Below, in pieces: positions 42,852 to 50,495 of a stretch of DNA of 54,912 nucleotides. The stretch's first letter is position 1; every line of letters begins with the position of its first letter. The notes below the pieces were generated by a model. That model ran no database searches. It was not told where the DNA came from and saw nothing but the letters and a program-made list of their open reading frames with translations. Source of the DNA: CAZGMN01 sp964645765 (GTDB taxonomy: Bacteria > Acidobacteriota > Aminicenantia > Aminicenantales > Aminicenantaceae); assembly GCA_964645765.1 (NCBI GenBank), contig CAZYBE010000019.1, positions 1-54,912 of the forward strand, read 5' to 3'. The position numbers and the translations under genes are program-made.

Positions 42852-44060
42852 TTATCCAGGCCAGAGCTTTATAAAAGTATAAAGGTAATTGTGAAAGAAT
42901 ATTCTCAACAGCACAATAAAAATAAGGATAACAGAATGATAGACTGGCAAAAGACTTTTTTTCCTTTCAAGCCAATGCCTTAATTCCGTTTTGCCTTGAA
43001 AGAGGACAAAGACTCCAGCCAGAGCCAGGAAAATATAAGCAGCAAAGATATAGCGGTCTGCTTTGCGGTTAAAAAGCGAGAACCAGAGAATAATCGAAAA
43101 TGCACTGCCCAGCGACAGCAGGAAAAACTTGGCTTTAAACAAAGACCTGTCTCTCTTTATCCATTTGAACAGGCCATAAAAGATAAAAAACACCCAAGGC
43201 ACAGGAAACCAGATGGCTCTTCCAAGATACCAGATGAAGTTATAGATTTTCGCCAAAGGATTAAATCCTCCTGCCACTGCACTTCCCAGTTGAATGGAGA
43301 AATAATTTCGCCAGAAGGATATTCCTCCGGTCACCTGCTCATACCAGAGCTCGAACAAGACCATCGCAGCCAAGGCGATCAAATGGGCCAGAATAATGAA
43401 GAACAGAGTTCTTTTGCTTCTGAAGAGAATGACCCAGCAGATTAAAGCCACCAGAGAGATTATCAGCCCGCTCATTCCCTTTATCAAGAAACCAAAGACC
43501 AAGGAGAAGACAAAGATTGCTTTATATCTCCATGATTCCTGGCATCGAACAAATCCATAGATGCCGGCCACAACGGCCAGATTCAAGGGATGCTCCTGAT
43601 TGGCGCGAACAAGATACTGCAAGAAAATCGGAGTGAAGGTGAAAGCAAAAACTGCACTCCAACCCAACATAGGCCCTCCAAAGTGGCTGGCTAAGAGGTA
43701 GATGAAATAGAAAGAGAGGAATATGTATAAAAAATTAGCGCACAATGCAGCCGAGGGCCCGGGAACTCCCAGCCGAACAAAAATTGCCGTCAACCATAGG
43801 ATTCCGGGCGGATGGTCCTGAAAATAGCCGACATTGCCGCCATGGCCGCCCCACTCAGGCGCGCACCATCTGGTCAAGGGAAGAAAAGCGAGCTTCTGGC
43901 CGATAGAGCTATAAGCGCTTGAATCCGAATCATAATAGACATAAGGAAAGACAATGACAAATCCACAGAGGATAATATAAGTCGCCAGGAAAAGGATAAA
44001 AATTCTTATTGTCTTCTGCTTGGAAGAGGGCCTGTTCGCCTCGCTTGTTTGTGATGTCAA
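42852..44060 (-). CDS. GT39/ArnT-like integral membrane glycosyltransferase
   Basis: The 402-residue protein has about ten hydrophobic segments. Near the N-terminus YYDSDSSAYSSIGQKLA holds the acidic pair expected in the first periplasmic loop of PMT/ArnT-type enzymes, and QDHPPGILWLTAIFV is characteristic. It would use a polyprenyl-phosphate sugar to modify lipid A, glycan or protein at the outer face of the inner membrane. The start is TTG, with GAGG 8 bases upstream. No nearer ATG is in frame. It lies beside LPS genes but on the opposite strand. Confidence 0.78.
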   Translation of the reverse strand: MTSQTSEANRPSSKQKTIRIFILFLATYIILCGFVIVFPYVYYDSDSSAYSSIGQKLAFLPLTRWCAPEWGGHGGNVGYFQDHPPGILWLTAIFVRLGVPGPSAALCANFLYIFLSFYFIYLLASHFGGPMLGWSAVFAFTFTPIFLQYLVRANQEHPLNLAVVAGIYGFVRCQESWRYKAIFVFSLVFGFLIKGMSGLIISLVALICWVILFRSKRTLFFIILAHLIALAAMVLFELWYEQVTGGISFWRNYFSIQLGSAVAGGFNPLAKIYNFIWYLGRAIWFPVPWVFFIFYGLFKWIKRDRSLFKAKFFLLSLGSAFSIILWFSLFNRKADRYIFAAYIFLALAGVFVLFQGKTELRHWLERKKSLLPVYHSVILIFIVLLRIFFHNYLYTFIKLWPG

Positions 44061-44151
44061 TAAATATTCCTCACAACCTCGAAAATTTTTTTGCTAAATT
44101 ACTTTTTGTGAACATAATATTTTTAATTGAGATACTCTTATTTGTAAAGAC

Positions 44152-44201
44152 CAAAAAGGGGACAAGCAATTTTTTTAAAAAAAGTAGCCTGTCCCCTTTT
44201 C
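44152..44201. terminator. Hairpin family D, long form
   Basis: AAAAAGGGGACAAGCAATTT and AAAGTAGCCTGTCCCCTTTT form a long stem with A/T loop and tails. It lies between the divergent GT39-type and trmH genes. The loop and right arm match those at 15287 and 28576. Confidence 0.65.
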
Positions 44202-44246
44202 CTATTTGTAAAGACATAATCTTTCTCATGGCGATGACACTTTCGC

Positions 44247-44269
44247 AAAAAGGGCACTTTCCCCTTTTT
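44247..44269. repeat. Family D-like imperfect palindrome
   Basis: CAAAAAGGGCACTTTCCCCT with a T run resembles the hairpin D consensus but has a weaker stem. It lies directly upstream of the trmH -35 box. Confidence 0.4.
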
Positions 44270-44270
44270 G

Positions 44271-44299
44271 TTGAGACTTAGCCCGATTTCCATTATATT
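44271..44299 (+). promoter_or_regulatory. trmH promoter, possibly leaderless
   Basis: TTGAGA (44271-44276), a 17-bp spacer and TATATT (44294-44299) end 6 bases before the ATG at 44306. There is no Shine-Dalgarno sequence, so the message would begin at or very near the start codon. Confidence 0.6.
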
Positions 44300-44305
44300 G
44301 AATTT

Positions 44306-44911
44306 ATGCCGACAAAACAGAGAGTTGAAAAGGTTAGGCGAATTCTTTCCCTCAGGCAGCCTGACCTGAGAGTTGTCCTGGAAAAGGTCAAAAATACTCA
44401 CAACGCCAGCGCTGTGGTCAGAACCTGTGATGCGGCTGGAATCCTTTATGTGGACATCATCCACTCAGGCGAGGAGTCCTTCCTCTTGAACGAAGCCATC
44501 TCCACCAGAGCCGAAAAATGGATTCAATTCCGATTCCATGCTTCAGCCAAAGAATGTCTTACGAAATTAAAGAAGAAAGGCTTCAAGATTGCTGGGACCT
44601 CGCTCGGCAAAGATTCTATTCCTTATACAGCTCTGGATTATACCCAGCCTCTGGCTATTGTCTTCGGCAATGAATCTGAAGGAATATCAGAAGAAGCCCT
44701 CTCCCTCTCTGATTACAGAATCAAAATTCCGATGCTGGGAATGGTCCAGAGCCTCAACCTTTCAGTCTCAGCCGGGATCATCCTCTACGAGGCGATGAGG
44801 CAAAGGCTTGAAAAGGGTTTCTATAAAAAAAGAAGCCTGCCTTCGAAAGAATTTGATGAATATATGCAAAAGTGGTTAAGCTCTTCATCAAAAATCCGTG
44901 AGAACGGCTGA
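44306..44911 (+). CDS. trmH: tRNA (guanosine-2'-O-)-methyltransferase (SPOUT/TrmH family)
   Basis: The 201-residue SPOUT enzyme has NTHNASAVVRTCDAAGI (motif 1), FGNESEGIS (motif 2) and IPMLGMVQSLNLSVSAGIILYEAM (motif 3, knot and SAM pocket). The N-terminal VEKVRRILSLRQPDLRVVLEKV matches TrmH, which methylates G18 of tRNA. Related rRNA methyltransferases of the family are the alternative. Cytoplasmic. Confidence 0.9.
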   Translation: MPTKQRVEKVRRILSLRQPDLRVVLEKVKNTHNASAVVRTCDAAGILYVDIIHSGEESFLLNEAISTRAEKWIQFRFHASAKECLTKLKKKGFKIAGTSLGKDSIPYTALDYTQPLAIVFGNESEGISEEALSLSDYRIKIPMLGMVQSLNLSVSAGIILYEAMRQRLEKGFYKKRSLPSKEFDEYMQKWLSSSSKIRENG

Positions 44912-44921
44912 CAATAAAAAA

Positions 44922-44943
44922 GGGGAGGATTTATCTCCTCCCC
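44922..44943. terminator. Terminator hairpin between convergent genes
   Basis: GGGGAGGA (44922-44929) pairs with TCCTCCCC (44936-44943) across a 6-base loop, with A-rich sequence before it and T-rich after. It serves trmH and the HtrA-like gene. Confidence 0.75.
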
Positions 44944-44971
44944 TCCATTTATAATTGAAAAGCGGAGCAAC

Positions 44972-46615
44972 TTAGACTTTTATCGCTTTACTTCTTATTT
45001 TTATGACAAGATTTTTTGAAGCCTCGTCCATCTTCTTCATCTGCTTTTTGAGCTCTTCCATCTGTCTTTGATAGGCTTTGGAATAGTCATCTGTCCAGTC
45101 TTTATACTGCCCTGTCGTGGCTTTATCCCAATAATCGAGGTAATCCTTCCATTCATTTGGAAAGCCAAATAACTCGGGTATCTGTCCGGCCTCTTCTTCT
45201 TCCACCTCGACATCAACGCTCATCTTCTTTTTGTCTCTGAGGAATTCAATTTTAACCTTATCTCCCTTCTTTTTATCCTGGACGAGCCTGCTCAGCTCTT
45301 CCCCTTCTTCAACCCGGACTCCATCAGCACTGATGATGACATCTCCAACTTTTAACCCAGCCTTTTCAGCAGGACTTCCTTCTCTAATTTTAGCAATGAG
45401 CACGCCTCTTCCCTTTTCCACACCAAAGTGCTCTGAAAGCTCCCGGTTCATATCTTGTGGAGAGACACCGATATATCTTCTCTTTTCCAGGCCCCAACGA
45501 TATAACCTTGGCTCTGCAGGCGTTCGAGGCATGGGAGGTCTTAAGGGCTGGGGAGTTTTTTGAGGTCTGGGCATAAAGAGCTGCGGGAATTTATTTTCCA
45601 TCTCTCGCATCGCCTCTTCTTCGCTGTATTCGCCCAATTTTGCCTTAACCTCTATCGTCTTCCCATCTCTATCCACTTTTAGAGTCACGTTATCCCCGGG
45701 CTTTCTCTTCCTGATCTCATCTTGAACCATCCTGGGGTTGGTCACAGCTTTTCCTTCGAACTCGAGGATGATGTCTCCAGTCTGCAGCTTGGCCAGCTCT
45801 GCCGGGCCATCTTTCTCAACCTCGACAACCTCCACTTTTCCTTCTTCATTCTCGCCCACTGAGATGCCGAGCCATCCCCTCTGGACTTTTCCCTTCTCCT
45901 TTATATCAGAGACAACACTCTTCACAACTTCAACCGGAATTGCCTGGGCCATGCTCGAGGCGGGCGCCTCGGCCTTGCTGAAAACAACGCCCGAGCCGAC
46001 AACTTCTCTTTCTCTGAATTCAAACATGAATGGCTTTTCTTCGGAATAGACTCCCCTGAGCAGCCCGACCATGCGGCCATTCTTGTCAACAACCGGGCTT
46101 CCGCTCGAACCCTGGCCAACCCAGACGTTCAGGCGGAGCTTGTCCTGGGAAATCGAGCTGACAAGCCCCTGGGTGATGAACGGAGTATTCTCAGGAGAGA
46201 TGCTGACAAGGGCAATCCAGGAGCCTGGAGAAAGCTCTTTTGTATTTCCCACATCTATCGGGGGCAGGTTTTTGTCCTCAGCTTGGAGCAAAGCGAGGTG
46301 TGTCTCCGGGTCCATTCCCAGAAATTTGGCAGCTATCCTCTTCCCTTCACTGGAAACCACCGAGATTTGCTCATCGCGAGGTGAAATGAGAGCCGTGGTG
46401 ACAATATATCCATCCTTGTCGATGACGACTCCTGTGGCAAATTTTCTGATCAAGTTCCGGGCTTCAACTTTAACCACTGAGGGATAAACCTTTTTCACTA
46501 TATCCTCAATCTTGGCTTCGTCACCGATGGCCAATCCAGACTCTGCTTTCAGGCTTGAAAAAATCGCTAATAAAAAAATTGCTATGGGGATGATGGCTTT
46601 AAATTTATTGGTCAT
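44972..46615 (-). CDS. HtrA/DegP-like protein with two PDZ domains and a degraded catalytic triad
   Basis: The 547-residue protein has a signal peptide (AIFLLAIFSSLKAES), a trypsin-like domain (about 35-230), PDZ1 (about 240-325, RGWLGISVGE) and PDZ2 (about 380-470, RRYIGVSPQD), then a charged helical tail. The Ser loop is intact in outline (GQGSSGSPVV, Ser171). Where DegP has TNNHVV this protein has TTALIS (His replaced by Leu76), and where DegP has the Asp in DPRSDIALI it has DPETHLALL (His106). Alignment is by eye. It is probably a non-proteolytic chaperone or sensor. It follows the anti-sigma gene by 12 bp in an algU-mucA-mucD-like order. AAGGAGG precedes ATG. Confidence 0.85.
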   Translation of the reverse strand: MTNKFKAIIPIAIFLLAIFSSLKAESGLAIGDEAKIEDIVKKVYPSVVKVEARNLIRKFATGVVIDKDGYIVTTALISPRDEQISVVSSEGKRIAAKFLGMDPETHLALLQAEDKNLPPIDVGNTKELSPGSWIALVSISPENTPFITQGLVSSISQDKLRLNVWVGQGSSGSPVVDKNGRMVGLLRGVYSEEKPFMFEFREREVVGSGVVFSKAEAPASSMAQAIPVEVVKSVVSDIKEKGKVQRGWLGISVGENEEGKVEVVEVEKDGPAELAKLQTGDIILEFEGKAVTNPRMVQDEIRKRKPGDNVTLKVDRDGKTIEVKAKLGEYSEEEAMREMENKFPQLFMPRPQKTPQPLRPPMPRTPAEPRLYRWGLEKRRYIGVSPQDMNRELSEHFGVEKGRGVLIAKIREGSPAEKAGLKVGDVIISADGVRVEEGEELSRLVQDKKKGDKVKIEFLRDKKKMSVDVEVEEEEAGQIPELFGFPNEWKDYLDYWDKATTGQYKDWTDDYSKAYQRQMEELKKQMKKMDEASKNLVIKIRSKAIKV

Positions 46616-46627
46616 TTTATAACCTCC

Positions 46628-47023
46628 TTAATATTTAATTACCGCTCTCTTTCCATCCGCAACATGCTCCAGGATGTATATCGTCCGTTGCTGAGAAGAA
46701 AGAGTCTGTATCTCCCCTTTATAATCCACGGTTTCAATAACAGGGATGCTTTCTCCTCCCAAACTCACTTCTTTCTGGGAAGCCGGGGAGATTCCTTTAT
46801 TGAGTTCAGAAATTTGCTCGGGGCTTTTCCTGTGGAAAATGAAGACATTGACGAGAACAAAAATAACAAGCGCGGCGCTAAAAGCACCGGCCAAAGAAAA
46901 GCGAAGGCGCTTCAGCTTTAAATCTTTCTTTCTTCGCATATCGAGCTGAGCCAGAATTCTTTCCTCAAAATCAGGAGGGGCTTTAATCCTCTCTAATTTT
47001 TTCAAAAGATTGAACTCATCCAT
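46628..47023 (-). CDS. Anti-sigma factor-like single-pass membrane protein
   Basis: The 131-residue protein has a cytoplasmic N-terminal part (MDEFNLLKKLERIKAPPDFEERIL), one membrane segment (about 45-62, FSLAGAFSAALVIFVLVNVFIF) and a periplasmic C-terminal part. Its start overlaps the end of the ECF sigma gene by 8 bases, the standard arrangement of sigma and cognate anti-sigma. It lacks an obvious HxxxCxxC zinc motif. The HtrA-like gene follows closely, so stress in the envelope may be sensed by this pair. Confidence 0.78.
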   Translation of the reverse strand: MDEFNLLKKLERIKAPPDFEERILAQLDMRRKKDLKLKRLRFSLAGAFSAALVIFVLVNVFIFHRKSPEQISELNKGISPASQKEVSLGGESIPVIETVDYKGEIQTLSSQQRTIYILEHVADGKRAVIKY

Positions 47024-47600
47024 TTTGAAACTCCTTATTCTTTGAATAAGAATCTTTCCTGGATGAAGTTTTCTCCAGTTCTTTTTTCAAATACGCTCTC
47101 CCCCGACTGATCCTTGCCTTTATGGTCCCAATAGGCTTTTTCAGGATCTGGGCAATCTCTTCCTGGGAGAAGCCTTCGATATCCTTCAGAATGACCGGGA
47201 TTCTGTAGCGCGGATGCAGAGAATCAAGCGCTTTTCTCAGCTTCCTTATCAGGCTGCTTTCAGAGGGATTGCTGTCCTCGCTCTTGCTCGGGAGGCTATT
47301 CTGAACTTCCTCGATGGAGACAAGGGGCACTCTTCGCGTCTTTTTCATCTCTGTCTTGGCCAGGTTTGAGGCGATGGTATAAATCCAAGAGGAGAACGGT
47401 GCTATCGGCCTGTATTTATGGGCCTTGAAATAGACTCTCATGAAAGTCTCTTGGGATAATTCCACGGCCTTCTGGTAATCGCCGGTGAGCTGCCAGAGGA
47501 AGTTCGTAATTTTATCCTTATAAATCCTGACAATCTCCTTGAAAGCCATCTCGTCGCCTTTCTGAACCTGGACTATCAGCTCTCGCTCATCCATGCTCAT
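47016..47600 (-). CDS. rpoE: ECF sigma factor (RpoE-like)
   Basis: The 194-residue sigma factor has region 2 (AFKEIVRIYKDKITNFLWQLTGDYQKAVELSQETFMRVY...FSSWIYTIASNLA) and region 4 (LDSLHPRYRIPVILKDIEGFSQEEIAQILKKPIGTIKARISRGR). It would direct transcription of envelope-stress genes when freed from the anti-sigma factor. Two starts (47600, 47594) are possible. Upstream on the minus strand GCAACTTTTT resembles the AAC-type -35 of ECF promoters, which may mean autoregulation, but no clear -10 was found. The 220-bp region further upstream contains no gene. Confidence 0.92.
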   Translation of the reverse strand: MSMDERELIVQVQKGDEMAFKEIVRIYKDKITNFLWQLTGDYQKAVELSQETFMRVYFKAHKYRPIAPFSSWIYTIASNLAKTEMKKTRRVPLVSIEEVQNSLPSKSEDSNPSESSLIRKLRKALDSLHPRYRIPVILKDIEGFSQEEIAQILKKPIGTIKARISRGRAYLKKELEKTSSRKDSYSKNKEFQNG

Positions 47601-47820
47601 ACCCTAAAACTTTCATCCTTTTAAAAAAGTTGCATCCTCTTTTTATTGAATAACTAACATTAGTAATAAGTTTAGCCCATTCCTTAATTTTAGACAAATA
47701 TGACTAGAATAGGCTTTTTTTGAAGACTAACAAAAGCGATCGTTTTTAATTTTTACGTTTAGGCCCTCGGGGGAGGAAAAACCCTTCAGAGACTTCCGGC
47801 CAACGAAAACACTTTGTTAC

Positions 47821-48318
47821 TTATTCTGCCAATACTTCTTCTATTTTAAGAACAAAATCTTTTGCGTCCTCAATAATCCATTCAGCATCATCGTTTGTAA
47901 GTATTTCCACGCCGTATTGATCGATGACTCTTTCTTCTTGTGCCTTTTCTAATGTCTCGGCGTATTCTTGTTCAAGCTGCTCTGCCTTTTTAATGAAGTT
48001 AATATATTCCGGTGCCACTTTTCCCCGTTCAACATAAAATTTTTTAAAAGCTGCTATAGCGCAATAATGCGCAGTGGCGCGGATGCCTATTTTGAATAAT
48101 GCGGCTAACACCGAATGATACATTGCATAGTAACCGCAAATAATCGTCCAATCAAATAAATCATTATCAAACATTATTTTCATTGCCAGTAGATTTCGGC
48201 GCGCCTTATCGATATGCTGTCTTGCTCTTTCTATATTCACGGGTATCTTGAGAAGATTAGGCTTACCTTCTTTAGGATGAAAACATTCGCTCAAGGTTCT
48301 TTCAATATCTTTAGGCAT
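47821..48318 (-). CDS. HEPN-domain protein (toxin of MNT/HEPN pair)
   Basis: The 165-residue helical protein has the HEPN pattern IERARQHIDKARRNLLAM, then DWTIICGYYAMYHSVLAALFKIGI. The usual Rx4-6H RNase motif is not obvious; RATAH gives only three intervening residues. The start overlaps the nucleotidyltransferase gene by 8 bases, and GGAGG lies upstream. In such pairs the HEPN protein is the RNase toxin, neutralised by adenylylation from MNT. That role is inferred from family and order. Confidence 0.8.
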   Translation of the reverse strand: MPKDIERTLSECFHPKEGKPNLLKIPVNIERARQHIDKARRNLLAMKIMFDNDLFDWTIICGYYAMYHSVLAALFKIGIRATAHYCAIAAFKKFYVERGKVAPEYINFIKKAEQLEQEYAETLEKAQEERVIDQYGVEILTNDDAEWIIEDAKDFVLKIEEVLAE

Positions 48319-48946
48319 ATGGCCTGCCTCCTTCTCTGACTAATTGCCAAAATAGAAATTCATTATATAAAACCACCCTATCTTTCCATAATTCATAATA
48401 AAATTCGGTTCTCTTTTTGAACCCCTCTCTAAATTTCTCTGCAGTAGTGCTTATCGGCCTAATTTCTAAAAGAGGACTAACGTCTATTTTGGCATTATTT
48501 AATATTGACGTTACTTCATTTTCTCTTCCTGAAACAACTGCCAGTATATCTATATCACTACTCTTAGTCCATTCTCCCCTCGCTACTGAACCAAAGAGAA
48601 TTACTAATTGAATTTTTTTATCTGAAAAAGCAACTATATCCTCAGTGTACTTCCGTATTAATCTAGCTATTTTTTTATTTTCATTATAGAATTCTTTTTT
48701 CTTTTCGAGTTCTAAATATTCGAACATTTTCAAAAGTTCTTCGTTTTCCAGGTTAGGTCTGAAGAAAACCATATTAGATACTTCTCGCCTTTTAAACACA
48801 TCATCTTTAATGTATAGACGCAGTGAATTATCGACATTATTTACCGAAACTCCAGACAAGCGTGCAATTTCCCTCAGATGTATTTCTTTAAAGGGGTCTT
48901 TCAAAAAAACTTCTAAGATTTTCTTTCTTCTAATCGGTATCAGCAT
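48311..48946 (-). CDS. MNT nucleotidyltransferase antitoxin with N-terminal winged helix
   Basis: The 211-residue protein begins with a winged-helix DNA-binding domain (about 8-70, KILEVFLKDPFKEIHLREIARLSGVSVNNVDNSL). The nucleotidyltransferase motif LFGSVARGEWTKSSDIDILAVV follows, with the GSxxxG and DxD residues. The wHTH suggests it represses its own operon; tandem repeats overlap the promoter. It is 5' to and overlaps the HEPN gene. AGGAGA precedes ATG. Base composition is AT-richer than neighbours, as expected of a mobile toxin-antitoxin pair. Confidence 0.85.
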   Translation of the reverse strand: MLIPIRRKKILEVFLKDPFKEIHLREIARLSGVSVNNVDNSLRLYIKDDVFKRREVSNMVFFRPNLENEELLKMFEYLELEKKKEFYNENKKIARLIRKYTEDIVAFSDKKIQLVILFGSVARGEWTKSSDIDILAVVSGRENEVTSILNNAKIDVSPLLEIRPISTTAEKFREGFKKRTEFYYELWKDRVVLYNEFLFWQLVREGGRPYA

Positions 48947-48956
48947 TTTTTATCTC

Positions 48957-48986
48957 CTGTTCTATCCTATGGGACAACTGTTCTAT
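48957..48986 (-). promoter_or_regulatory. Tandem direct-repeat operator of the MNT/HEPN operon
   Basis: CTGTTCTAT occurs at 48957-48965 and again at 48978-48986, a 21-bp offset (two helical turns), immediately downstream of the -10 box. An inverted pair TCCTA/TAGGA overlaps the same region. The likely binder is the winged helix of the MNT protein (inference). Confidence 0.55.
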
Positions 48987-49015
48987 ATTTTAGGACAGTA
49001 ATCAGCACTTATCAA
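48987..49015 (-). promoter_or_regulatory. Promoter of the MNT/HEPN operon
   Basis: On the minus strand TTGATA (49015-49010) and TAAAAT (48992-48987) are separated by exactly 17 bp. The start would lie near 48980, inside the operator repeats. Confidence 0.6.
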
Positions 49016-49116
49016 CATAAATTTTTTTCTCAAAACCCAAAAATCTCAAATGCTGGCTGCCCGCACTAAAGCACAGCATTTTATGCTCTTTTGAAGATTT
49101 ATTTATGTTTTGTTAC

Positions 49117-49179
49117 TCGTTTTCCATTTTCATCGCTTCGACAATGGCCAAGGTTTGATTCTTCCTGACCTCTTCCTTA
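49117..49179 (-). pseudogene. Fragment of a biotin-carrier gene
   Basis: These 63 bases match 50598-50660 in the nearby biotin-carrier gene with only four differences. Read on the minus strand they encode EEVRKNQTLAIVEAMKMENE followed by a stop. All four differences are synonymous third positions. The fragment overlaps or abuts the stop of the beta-propeller gene and lacks both ends of the domain, so it cannot be functional alone. Confidence 0.75.
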
Positions 49180-50286
49180 TTTGTTTGTGATTTCATATTT
49201 GACTAGAGTTATAAGGTCGTTTTCATCGGGTTCTAGGGTGTAAAGAAAATTACCCTGGATTGCCATGGGTGCATAATATTGAATATTATCCCTCATGATT
49301 TTGAAGAGCGGAAGATAAAAATTATCCAAGTACTTCCCCTCAGGGCTAAAGACATCCACCAGGATTCCCTTGTTCTTTTCGAATGTTGAAGTTACAGCCC
49401 AAACCTTGTCTTTGTACCAAAGAAGTCGACAGAGGTCATTATGGTATTTTGGCATAGGTGGTAATTCAAATAGAGATTTTATTTGTGGTTTATAATCATA
49501 TTTCACCCGTTTGTAATTCCTCCGAAAACTATGGGTTATCTCCCCTTTTTCAAGGTCGAGGACTTTGATGAGATATTCTGGCGTATGAAACAGGAAGACA
49601 TACCGATCGCTCACTCTCAAGGGCATGAAACGAGAGATCTGTAAGATCAATCTCATTCTGCCGCCAACAGCTTCAGAAATGGTAAGTGGCAGTAAATATG
49701 GTGTAGGTTGAATATCTTCTTTTTCGGAAACGATCAGTATTCTTTGATTCTCCTCCTGGATGCCACTCTTCAAAGTATATTCTTGTCTTTCAACCTTCGC
49801 TAAGTAATACTTTTCATCATAATACCCGAGTAGAGCTCCAAATGGACCTTTTTTAAACTTCTTTTCCTCGATCAACTCGCCATCTAGATTTATCCTGACG
49901 AGCTTAATTACATTCGAAGAGTAGAGGATTATGTCATTTTCTCTAACAATAACGTCTGTTAAGTCACCGTTGAGCTCTCCAGGGCCTTCACCCCACTTCA
50001 TTAAATTTTTCACAAATTTTCCATCAGCATCGAACTTTAAAAATTTCTTAGGTTCTTGAACATATATGGAGCCATCTTTTCCTATAAAAACTTCATACGG
50101 TTGTTCAAAGAAAAACTTGTTTCTTTGGTCGGAGATTCGCAGCATCTCTTTCAGATTAGCGTTTGCGCTTTGTGGTGCCTCTAAGTTTTCAATGATTTGC
50201 TGAGTAGTATCACTTGCAGCTAAAAATAAAAAGAATAAGACAATGCCAACGCCTTTCAAAAATATTTTAGCAAGCAATTTCACCAA
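49177..50286 (-). CDS. Exported six-bladed beta-propeller protein
   Basis: The 369-residue protein has an N-terminal signal or anchor (GIVLFFLFLAASD) followed by blade-like repeats (YEVFIGKDGSIYVQEPKKFLKFDADGKFVKNLMKWGEGPGE; IKLVRINLDGELIEE). This is the BF3886-like/NHL-type six-bladed propeller seen in many Bacteroidota and Aminicenantes. Role unknown, perhaps ligand binding. Start is TTG at 50286 or GTG at 50283, with AAGGA upstream. The gene is AT-richer than the neighbouring carboxylase operon and sits next to a duplicate fragment of it, suggesting insertion. Confidence 0.75.
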   Translation of the reverse strand: MVKLLAKIFLKGVGIVLFFLFLAASDTTQQIIENLEAPQSANANLKEMLRISDQRNKFFFEQPYEVFIGKDGSIYVQEPKKFLKFDADGKFVKNLMKWGEGPGELNGDLTDVIVRENDIILYSSNVIKLVRINLDGELIEEKKFKKGPFGALLGYYDEKYYLAKVERQEYTLKSGIQEENQRILIVSEKEDIQPTPYLLPLTISEAVGGRMRLILQISRFMPLRVSDRYVFLFHTPEYLIKVLDLEKGEITHSFRRNYKRVKYDYKPQIKSLFELPPMPKYHNDLCRLLWYKDKVWAVTSTFEKNKGILVDVFSPEGKYLDNFYLPLFKIMRDNIQYYAPMAIQGNFLYTLEPDENDLITLVKYEITNK

Positions 50287-50464
50287 TGCATTCCTTCTCC
50301 AAAATGATGTTATTTAGATTTAAGGATAGAAGTTTAGTTTTAAAAGGACGGCAGTCCGCCTTGAGATTTTGCGATCATTATCCCTTTGTCCTATCATGGA
50401 AAATAATAAATTGGTCGAAAGGAACTGTCAACACATTTTTTTTAAGGCTAAGGTTGATGAGTGT

Positions 50465-50489
50465 AAAAAAAGGGGACTGTCCCCTTTTT
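50465..50489. terminator. Hairpin family D, short form, ending the carboxylase operon
   Basis: AAAAAAGGGGACTGTCCCCT followed by T bases lies 6 bp after the stop of the biotin-carrier gene. It is a perfect stem with A and T tails, suiting bidirectional termination. Confidence 0.7.
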
Positions 50490-50495
50490 ACCTTT

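Noticed and set aside
42996..43445. A 149-codon plus-strand frame within the GT39-type gene
   Set aside because: It is antisense to membrane-segment codons, and its composition (many Lys, Gln, Glu) is what the complement of hydrophobic codons gives.
48311..50286. A prophage or genomic island covering the toxin-antitoxin and propeller genes
   Set aside because: AT-rich composition is suggestive, but no integrase, attachment repeat or phage structural gene was seen.
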